From Wenzhouxiangella sp. (GTDB taxonomy: Bacteria; Pseudomonadota; Gammaproteobacteria; Xanthomonadales; Wenzhouxiangellaceae), in NCBI GenBank assembly GCA_007123575.1, contig SKKV01000079.1:1-6743 (forward strand): DNA of 6,743 nucleotides, given 5' to 3'. A program made the position numbers and the translations under genes. A model generated the notes under the pieces. That model made no database searches, had not been told where the DNA came from, and saw only the letters and a program-made list of their open reading frames with translations. Positions within the stretch are counted from its first letter, which is position 1; every line of letters starts with the position of its first letter. Positions 1 through 5,447 of the stretch are shown piece after piece.

Positions 1-459
1 AACTATGTCGGCGGCCTGATTGGCAGCTTCGAACAATTCTCCGGCATTCATGCGGTTCAGGTGACGGTTTCCAACGTATACGCAACTGGCAACGTCGATG
101 CAACAGGCGATATGGTGGGTGGACTGATCGGCACCATCTGGCCTTCAGGCGATTCCATGCTGTATCTGCAGCGCGCCTATGCTGCCGGCGAAGTCAGCGG
201 CGGAACCAACGTTGGCGGTCTGGTTGGCTACAACCTTGGCGAGGTGACTGAAAGCTACTGGGATATCGACACCACCGAACAGTCGGCTGGAACCGGTTTC
301 AACGACAACCTGTTTGAGGCCGAGGGCATGTCAACGTCGGACATGCAGCAACAAGCCACTTTCGAAGGCTGGAATTTCAGCACGGTCTGGAGCATTGAAG
401 AAGGCCAGGACTATCCGCGCCTGTTCGATATCATCTTCGCAGATCGATTCACACAGTAA
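1..459 (+). CDS. GLUG-repeat surface/adhesin-like protein, 3' part
   Basis: The reading frame is open from base 1, so the start lies left of the window; 152 residues are visible before TAA. Three GLUG-type cores are seen: VGGLIGSF at about residues 3-10, VGGLIGTIW at 39-47 and VGGLVGYNLG at 71-80. They are followed by the usual closing block: SYWD (85-88), a QSAGTG-like stretch, an MQQQATFEGW segment (115-124) and EGQDYPRL (134-141). GLUG repeats are known from large secreted adhesins and filamentous-haemagglutinin-like proteins, where they build beta-rich repeats. No autotransporter barrel or transmembrane anchor follows. The protein ends with DIIFADRF (143-150) plus two residues, the same tail as the other two genes here. 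An exported adhesive or structural role is inferred; the substrate is unknown. The GTG at 61 is an internal valine, not the true start. The 235-bp gap to the next gene suggests separate transcription. Confidence 0.85.
   Translation, partial: NYVGGLIGSFEQFSGIHAVQVTVSNVYATGNVDATGDMVGGLIGTIWPSGDSMLYLQRAYAAGEVSGGTNVGGLVGYNLGEVTESYWDIDTTEQSAGTGFNDNLFEAEGMSTSDMQQQATFEGWNFSTVWSIEEGQDYPRLFDIIFADRFTQ
427..450 (+). other. C-terminal tail motif DxIFxDRF (GLUG protein)
   Basis: These codons encode DIIFADRF, two residues from the stop. The same eight-residue pattern D-x-[I/L]-F-x-D-R-F ends the other two proteins in the window. A sorting or anchoring role is inferred from the shared position and pattern only. 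Confidence 0.55.
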
Positions 460-466
460 GGCCTCA

Positions 467-491
467 CCTGTTCGGCCAAAGCCGAAGCAGG
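467..491 (+). terminator. Stem-loop just after the GLUG gene, possible transcript end
   Basis: CCTG-TTCGGC (467-476) pairs with GCCGAA-CAGG (481-491) around a CAAA loop. This makes ten base pairs with one bulged G at 487, beginning 7 bases after the TAA. Its position suits a 3'-end hairpin, but no T-run follows. It may be a Rho-dependent end or an RNA-stabilising structure rather than a classical intrinsic terminator. Confidence 0.35.
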
Positions 492-683
492 CGAAGCCGG
501 CCGACGGATTGCTCGAAACGCCTGATGTATCGAAGTCCAAGCTTCGGCCGATCCTGTGCGGATCGAACTTTCAACGTAATTTCATATCGTCTTCAAGTTA
601 GATCGCCTCCCCGGTTCCAGGATTGATACCCAAGAAGGCGCACTGCCTCCGAGGTGTGTCGGGTATGAATCGCACATAGCCCC

Positions 684-690
684 GGGAGGG
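684..690 (+). promoter_or_regulatory. Shine-Dalgarno site fixing the start at 695
   Basis: GGGAGGG contains the core GGAGG at 685-689, five bases before the ATG at 695. An in-frame TAG at 677-679 blocks any earlier start, and no other start codon lies between it and 695, so the start is well determined. Confidence 0.8.
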
Positions 691-694
691 CATC

Positions 695-781
695 ATGGTT
701 GAAAATTTTTTTTGGTGGGTGACCCGTGGCCAGCTGGGTCTGGCTCTGATGATGTGCGCTGCTACCGGAGCCGTTTGGGCC
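695..781 (+). other. Sec signal peptide of the large protein
   Basis: Residues 1-29 have a short N region with one arginine (R11), a hydrophobic core from about 14 to 27 and a VWA-Q junction that suits signal peptidase I. C21 has no +1 lipobox context, so a lipoprotein is unlikely. The aromatic cluster FFWW at 5-8 before the core is unusual for an N region. Confidence 0.8.
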
Positions 782-3700
782 CAGAGTTCCAATGACGGCT
801 ACGCTCCCCTGGTCGAGGGCGGGTCGGTGTTGGCGCTTGCTCAGGCCGCCGACGGCTCAATGCTCATCGGAGGGCAGTTCAACAGCGTTGACCAGGTTAC
901 GCGCAACCGGGTTGCGCTGGTTGGACCCGATGGCTCGGTCAACCCGCAGTTCAATCCCAATGTTGGCAGTGGCATTGTCTACACGGCATTGAACAACAGC
1001 GATGGCGATTTCGTGTTTGCCGGCAGCTTCACCTCGGTCGGCGGCGTGAACAGAACAAGGATGGCCTGGTTTGATCCTTTCGGTCAGCCGGTCATCGGTG
1101 CCTCCAGCCCGGCGCCCAACGGCACGGTGCGGGCGATGATTGAAGACCCGGACACGGCCAAGCTCTACATTGGCGGACATTTCAGCCAGGTCGGCGGCCA
1201 AACCCGGCATCGGGTGGCTCGTCTGCACGCCAACGGCAACCTCGACAGCAGCTTCAACCCGCCGGAATTCGACGGTGCGGTGCTGGCAATGGCCCTGCAA
1301 CCCGACGGCAAGCTGATCATTGTCGGCAGCCTTCAGCGCAGCGGCGATATCGGGGTGAGAAGGATTTATCGTCTCAACGCGGATGGCAGTTGGGACAACA
1401 GCTTCATGGTCACCAGCGCGCCCGGGGCAACCGTTCGGAGCGTGGCCGTGCAGCAGGACGGACGCATCCTGGTCGGCGGCGATTTCAGCAGTCGTCTGGT
1501 CCGCTACCTGCCCAATGGCGATCTGGACACGGACTACGCGCCGCCGAATCTGAACGGAACCGTTCGCAGCATCGACCTTCAGCCCGACGGTCGCGCCGTG
1601 ATCGGTGGTGAGTTCACTGCCGGAGTCGGGCCTCGTCAACGAATCGCCCGACTGTTCGAGGATGGCAGCGTGGATTCAGGTTTTGCGCCACTGGTGACGG
1701 TCAACGATACCGTCCACGTGGTGCGGGCGCTCGGCGACGGATCGGTCGTTTTTGGTGGGGATTTCACCAACCTGACCTCCATCCCCCGGCTTCGGGTTGC
1801 GCGTATCGGTGAGCATGGGGGTATTGATCTCACGCTGACCGTGACCGGCACCACCATAGGCACGATCAAGGCGATGGCCCGTGACCGATCCGGGAACTTG
1901 CTGGTAGGTGGCCAATTCAACCAGATCAACGGTGCCAGCCGAACCAACCTGGCGCGCTTGACCCCCTCCGGTCTCGTCCAGACCAGCTTCGCGCCCGTAC
2001 TCGACGACAGAGTCGATACGATCGCCGTTCAGCAAGATGGCAGCATTCTGATCGGTGGCGCGTTTAGCAACATCAACGGCCAGCCACGCGCTGCCCTGGC
2101 TCGTCTCGATGCTTCTGGAGCGCTGGATTCGAGCTTCAATCCCGACTTCCAGCTGCCCGATTCCGGCCAGCGCCGGGTCGCTGCGATGCACCTGATGGAC
2201 GATGGCAAGCTACTGGTGGCCGGCAACTTTTCCGGCGTTAACGGCTTCCCGAGCAAAACGCTGGTGCGCTTGCTGCCCAACGGCGCGGTCGATTCGTCAT
2301 TCAGTTCATCGGCAGTGGATCTGTATTGGCTCGAGGACGATCTGGCCTTGAGCCTGGACAGCCAAGGTCGCATCCTTTTGGGCGGCAAATCATTGAACGT
2401 CAATGGCGTGTCGCGCAATCTTGTGCGTCTGCTGGCCAACGGCAGCCTCGACGTCAGCTTTAATCCCTTTATCGATGGACCAGTCAGATCCTTGTCGACC
2501 CGTGGCTCCACGATCGTTCTAGGCGGTGAGTTCAACTTTGTAGCGGGCCAGGAACGGTTCCTCGCCGCCTCGCTGAACGGCAACGGCGCATTGCTGCCCT
2601 TCAATCCGATCACGCCACCGGCGGGCGAAATTCCGCCCTTGTACAGTTCGGTGCGCTCCATCGTCCCGTTGTTCGCTTCCAATCTCTTTGTCGGGGGAGC
2701 ATTCGGCACCGTTCAGAATCAAACCCGCAACAACCTGGCCCAGCTTCTCGATTCAGGGGCTCTGGCCGGCAGCTTTGGTAACCCCGGGATCGCCGGCGAA
2801 ACCGCCTTCGAGCCGGGCATCCATACAATGCTGGTCGAGCCTGACGGCCGCCTGGTCATCGGCGGCGACTTCACGACGGTCGACGGTCGCACGCGGCGCG
2901 GTCTGGCGCGCCTGCGGTTGGCAGCGGGCCGAAACTCGGATCGCCTGCTTTGGAACCGCAGCAACGGCTTGCTGACCTGGATGATTCCTTCCTCGTCGAT
3001 TGCCCCGCGGATATTCGGTCGACCCCGAGTGATGGTATCGCAAAGCTGCTGCAACCCCAGCAGCTTCGTGCCGGCAGCCGGCGGCGGTTTGATGACCCAA
3101 CCCGGGCCGTCCTGGTCGTTGAGCAGCTTCGACGGGCTCCCGGGCAAATTCTACGTCCGCATCGACTATCGAACGGGTGACCCCAAGGGTAGCGGGACCA
3201 GCTACTACAGCAGCCCCATCCGGCAGTTCATCGGATCTGAACCTCCGGCCGCGCAGGCTGACCTGAGCTTGAACAAGACGGTTGACCCGGCCCAGGCTGA
3301 GGTCGGCGAACAGGTCATTTTCACTTTGACGGTGGCCAACGCCGGCCCTGGCCCGGCGACCGGGGTGGGTGTGATCTATCGAGTTCCCAGCGGCTATGCT
3401 TATGTCAGCTCAGATGCAAGTGTCGGCGAGTTCGATCCGACTGAAGGAGAGTGGTCAATCGGTTCGTTGGCGGTTGGCGCAACAGCATCCTTGATGGTCA
3501 GGGCAATGGTCAATCAGACTGGGCAATATTTGTCGTCCGCGGATGTGGCCGGTGACCAGTTCGATCCGGTGCCGGGCAACAATCTTGCCGAGGCGGAAGT
3601 GACTGTTCTTCGACCGCAGGCCGACCTCGAGCTGCTCATGTCGGTCAATCCCGTCCAGGCCCAATACGGTCAGACCGTCGTTTTCGCGATCAATGTCGAA

Positions 3701-5407
3701 AACCTGGGCCCCGATGCAGCCAGTGGCATTCTGGTCAGCGATAATCTGCCCGGGGGCTATACCTATTTGAATCACCAGGCCTCGCACGGCAGTTTCGATG
3801 CCGACCAGGGCATCTGGGTTCTTGGTTCGATGGACGTGAGCGAGCGTGCCTTGCTGGAAATATCGGCCACCGTCAACCCAACCGGACCCTATCTGAACAC
3901 CGCGGCAGTAATCGCGAACGAGGAGGACCCCAACCTCGACAACAACATCGACAGCGTGAGTGTCAGCCTGCCGCCGACCGCTGATGTAGCCGTCGCTAAA
4001 ACCGTCCTGCCCCAGTCGGCCGCGATCGGCGCCACCGTGGAATTCACCATTCTTGCCGACAACTATGGACCAGACACGGCGACCGACGTTTTAGTCATCG
4101 ATCAGCTTCCTGACGGTTACAGCTACCTTGGCCACAGCCTCAATCAAGGCAGTTTCGATCCGGACCTGGGCCAGTGGGATGTCGGCACACTGGAGCCGGC
4201 CTTTCGAGCCCGCCTGAATATCCAGGCCACCGTGAATGCCAATGGGCCGTATCTGAACACTGCAACCGTGCAGTCGGCACAGTTCGACCCACAACCGGCC
4301 AACAACAGCGCATCGGCGGCCATTGAGCTGCCTGCACCCGATGTCGCCGACCTGCGGTTGACCAAGTCAGTCAATCCGCAGCAGTCCGTCCCCGGCGGGA
4401 TGGTCACGTTCAATGTCGATGTGGTCAATAATGGCCCGGACACGGCCAACGGCATTGTTGCGCTGGATCAGCTACCCGACGGGTACAACTATGCCAGTCA
4501 CATCGTCAAAATGGGCGAATGGGATCCGGACAGCGGCGTGTGGACCATTGGCACCCTGAATCCCGGCGAAGAGGCCCAGCTGCGTATTGAAGCGCAGGTC
4601 AACGCCAGCGGCTCCTACCTCAACGTGGCCACCGTCGACAGCAATGCCAGTGACCCCGACCCCAGCAACAACAGTGATTCGGCTGCCATCGTGGTCCTGC
4701 CGCCACCAGCGCCCGGAGGCTCAATCGGCCATGTCAGTTTCGGCGATGTCACTGTTGGCCAGGTCAGTGCGCCTGTAGCAGCTACGCTGACCAGCACCGG
4801 CAGCGCCAGCCTGGTGATTTCGGGTCCGGCCAGCCTGCCGCAAAATCCGGGCGGGATGTTTTCGATTGTCAGCGACGGCTGCAACGGCCAGTCGCTGGCC
4901 AGCGGGCAGACCTGTCAGGTGTCGGTAGACTGCTCTCCTGCCCAGGTCGGCGCGCAATCTGGCACCCTGCGTGTGCAAAGCAATGCTGGCCATCTGGACT
5001 CGGATCTCAGCTGTACCGGGGTGGCCGCACCCAGGCCGGACCTGATCGCCGAGCCGGCATTTGGGGCACTCAATCTGGGTGCAGACCTGCCCGGCAGCAA
5101 CAGCTCGCTGGCCGCCAGCATCACCAATCAGGGCAATGCCGAAGGCCAATTTTCGTGCAGCATGAGCGGTGATTCGGAGCTTTCCGTTGTGCCTTCCTTA
5201 AGTGGCAACCAGACCGTTGCTGCCGGCAGTTCCCGCAACTTTGAGTTCCGCTGCAACCGCCCGTCGTCGGCCGACGACGGTGACGAGTATCAGTCCACCC
5301 TGACATGCACCGGCGACCTGGCAGGCAGCTTCAGCCTGGCATGCCAGGTCACCGACGTCAGCGACGAGCTCTTCAGGGATCGCTTCCAGCTCATGTCACC
5401 CGAGTAA
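695..5407 (+). CDS. Exported Delta-60 propeller / DUF11 / Ig-like multidomain protein
   Basis: This complete 1570-residue protein starts at an ATG with a strong ribosome site. A signal peptide covers about residues 1-29: hydrophobic core LGLALMMCAATGAV, likely cut after VWA-29. Domains in order: fourteen Delta-60 (DUF5122) repeats at 45-742, with cores such as QPDGRLVIGGDF and ARLxxDGSLDSSFNP; an unassigned beta-rich domain at 743-850; four DUF11 domains at 855-1335; a choice-of-anchor D/ASH-like domain at 1340-1443; a second Ig-like domain at 1447-1552; and the tail DELFRDRF at 1557-1564. The only cysteines between the signal peptide and residue 1395 are C785-C786. The last two domains hold eight (1396, 1407, 1413, 1440, 1488, 1520, 1538, 1550). 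No catalytic motif is seen. A propeller head on an Ig-like stalk, exported for adhesion or surface structure, is inferred. Codons 3-7 lie in an A4T8 run prone to slippage. Confidence 0.95.
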   Translation: MVENFFWWVTRGQLGLALMMCAATGAVWAQSSNDGYAPLVEGGSVLALAQAADGSMLIGGQFNSVDQVTRNRVALVGPDGSVNPQFNPNVGSGIVYTALNNSDGDFVFAGSFTSVGGVNRTRMAWFDPFGQPVIGASSPAPNGTVRAMIEDPDTAKLYIGGHFSQVGGQTRHRVARLHANGNLDSSFNPPEFDGAVLAMALQPDGKLIIVGSLQRSGDIGVRRIYRLNADGSWDNSFMVTSAPGATVRSVAVQQDGRILVGGDFSSRLVRYLPNGDLDTDYAPPNLNGTVRSIDLQPDGRAVIGGEFTAGVGPRQRIARLFEDGSVDSGFAPLVTVNDTVHVVRALGDGSVVFGGDFTNLTSIPRLRVARIGEHGGIDLTLTVTGTTIGTIKAMARDRSGNLLVGGQFNQINGASRTNLARLTPSGLVQTSFAPVLDDRVDTIAVQQDGSILIGGAFSNINGQPRAALARLDASGALDSSFNPDFQLPDSGQRRVAAMHLMDDGKLLVAGNFSGVNGFPSKTLVRLLPNGAVDSSFSSSAVDLYWLEDDLALSLDSQGRILLGGKSLNVNGVSRNLVRLLANGSLDVSFNPFIDGPVRSLSTRGSTIVLGGEFNFVAGQERFLAASLNGNGALLPFNPITPPAGEIPPLYSSVRSIVPLFASNLFVGGAFGTVQNQTRNNLAQLLDSGALAGSFGNPGIAGETAFEPGIHTMLVEPDGRLVIGGDFTTVDGRTRRGLARLRLAAGRNSDRLLWNRSNGLLTWMIPSSSIAPRIFGRPRVMVSQSCCNPSSFVPAAGGGLMTQPGPSWSLSSFDGLPGKFYVRIDYRTGDPKGSGTSYYSSPIRQFIGSEPPAAQADLSLNKTVDPAQAEVGEQVIFTLTVANAGPGPATGVGVIYRVPSGYAYVSSDASVGEFDPTEGEWSIGSLAVGATASLMVRAMVNQTGQYLSSADVAGDQFDPVPGNNLAEAEVTVLRPQADLELLMSVNPVQAQYGQTVVFAINVENLGPDAASGILVSDNLPGGYTYLNHQASHGSFDADQGIWVLGSMDVSERALLEISATVNPTGPYLNTAAVIANEEDPNLDNNIDSVSVSLPPTADVAVAKTVLPQSAAIGATVEFTILADNYGPDTATDVLVIDQLPDGYSYLGHSLNQGSFDPDLGQWDVGTLEPAFRARLNIQATVNANGPYLNTATVQSAQFDPQPANNSASAAIELPAPDVADLRLTKSVNPQQSVPGGMVTFNVDVVNNGPDTANGIVALDQLPDGYNYASHIVKMGEWDPDSGVWTIGTLNPGEEAQLRIEAQVNASGSYLNVATVDSNASDPDPSNNSDSAAIVVLPPPAPGGSIGHVSFGDVTVGQVSAPVAATLTSTGSASLVISGPASLPQNPGGMFSIVSDGCNGQSLASGQTCQVSVDCSPAQVGAQSGTLRVQSNAGHLDSDLSCTGVAAPRPDLIAEPAFGALNLGADLPGSNSSLAASITNQGNAEGQFSCSMSGDSELSVVPSLSGNQTVAAGSSRNFEFRCNRPSSADDGDEYQSTLTCTGDLAGSFSLACQVTDVSDELFRDRFQLMSPE
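702..713 (+). repeat. A4T8 homopolymer tract in codons 3-7
   Basis: Four A residues are followed by eight T residues just inside the gene, in an otherwise GC-rich sequence. Loss of one T puts TGA (720-722) in frame after eight codons. Gain of one T brings in TGA at 793-795. Either slip would therefore switch the gene off. Phase variation is a possibility, not shown. Confidence 0.6.
827..2920 (+). repeat. Fourteen Delta-60 / DUF5122 beta-propeller repeats
   Basis: Repeats begin at residues 45, 94, 145, 196, 247, 290, 340, 391, 440, 495, 550, 597, 653 and 709, a mean step of about 51. The consensus is V-x-x-[hydrophobic]-x-x-x-DG-x-[hydrophobic]3-GG-x-F, then NG-x-x-R, [VL]ARL and DGSLDxSFNP. 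Repeat 5 is short (43 residues) because it lacks the NGxxR loop. Repeat 7 has a degenerate end. Repeat 14 stops after LARLRL without the DGSLDxSF strand. The mature N terminus (GYAPLVEGGS, 35-44) resembles that missing strand (compare DYAPPNLNGT in repeat 5). Nucleotide identity between repeats is low, so the duplications look old. Confidence 0.88.
2921..3244 (+). other. Unassigned beta-rich domain with vicinal cysteines
   Basis: Residues 743-850 follow the last propeller repeat. They include a LLWNRSNGLLTW stretch, a C785-C786 pair (3047-3052), WSLSSFDGL and a FYVRIDYRTGDPKGSGTSYY segment. A small beta domain with WELTGL and IRARG-like strands often follows Delta-60 arrays, and this looks like a diverged version, by recollection only. 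The frame is intact across it. Confidence 0.5.
3257..4699 (+). repeat. Four tandem DUF11 domains
   Basis: Copies start at residues 855, 976, 1096 and 1218, a step of 120-122 residues. Each opens with AD-[LV]-x-[LV], has a GP-[DG]-x-A motif, a [LV]P-x-GY-x-Y motif and an F/W-D-x-x-x-G-x-W strand, and ends in D-P-x-x-x-NN. DUF11 folds as an Ig-like beta sandwich that spaces surface proteins. Copies 2 and 3 share identical 11-12 base blocks exactly 360 bases apart, showing a fairly recent duplication. Confidence 0.9.
4712..5350 (+). other. Two C-terminal Cys-bearing Ig-like domains (ASH-like and related)
   Basis: Residues 1340-1443 match the choice-of-anchor D/ASH pattern: HVSFGDVTVGQ opening, TSTGSASLVIS, then SDGC...GQTCQVSVDCSP and a closing LSCTG. 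Residues 1447-1552 form a second sandwich with ITNQGNAEG and ending LTCTG...LACQV. Each has four cysteines, fitting two disulfides per domain in an oxidising compartment. The first is well supported; the family of the second is uncertain. Confidence 0.7.
5363..5386 (+). other. C-terminal tail motif DxLFxDRF (large protein)
   Basis: These codons encode DELFRDRF, six residues from the stop and directly after the last Ig-like domain. The pattern is the same as in the genes on either side. No hydrophobic helix or basic cluster is present. Confidence 0.55.
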
Positions 5408-5447
5408 ATCGTCAACCCCCGGGCCGTGAACGATGGCCGATCAGATG
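5408..5447. other. Short spacer between convergent genes
   Basis: Only 40 bases separate the TAA of the large gene from the TGA of the opposing gene. ATCGT (5408-5412) can pair with ACGAT (5430-5434), and GGCC (5422-5425) with GGCC (5435-5438), but these are weak, mutually exclusive and lack T-runs. No clear terminator is seen for either gene, so transcripts may overlap. Confidence 0.4.

Larger units (their letters stand above)
460..694. other. Intergenic spacer with several short stem-loops
   Basis: No gene is visible between the two plus-strand genes. Besides the stem-loop at 467-491 there is a possible CGAAG/CTTCG hairpin (531-535 with 542-546) and a perfect CGATCC/GGATCG hairpin (549-554 with 560-565, loop TGTGC). 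A weaker TGTG-CG/CG-CACA pairing spans 655-676. The stretch 569-603 is the most AT-rich part and the likeliest place for a promoter of the large gene, but no convincing -35/-10 pair was found. No riboswitch or known small RNA was recognised. Confidence 0.5.

Noticed and set aside
61..63. GTG as start of the GLUG gene
   Set aside because: The frame is open to base 1 and upstream residues contain a GLUG core (VGGLIGSF), so the gene starts outside the window.
623..669. Promoter with TTGATA at 623-628 and TATGAA at 664-669
   Set aside because: The spacing of 35 bases is far from the usual 16-18 and no better -10 box is found.
681..713. Intrinsic terminator or attenuator ending in the T8 run
   Set aside because: The T-run lies inside the coding sequence and no stable stem ends directly before it.
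857..1639. 260-codon open frame on the minus strand inside the large gene
   Set aside because: It is antisense to well-conserved Delta-60 repeats, has no recognisable domain, and long antisense frames are expected in GC-rich genes.
1676..2709. Two overlapping minus-strand open frames of 171 and 226 codons
   Set aside because: They are antisense shadows of the propeller repeats, overlap each other and show low-complexity composition typical of antisense frames.
2950..3180. Possible frameshift in the large gene, because another plus frame is open here and the local domain is hard to recognise
   Set aside because: The main frame continues without a stop and keeps beta-strand patterns, and the alternative frame has no domain-like sequence.
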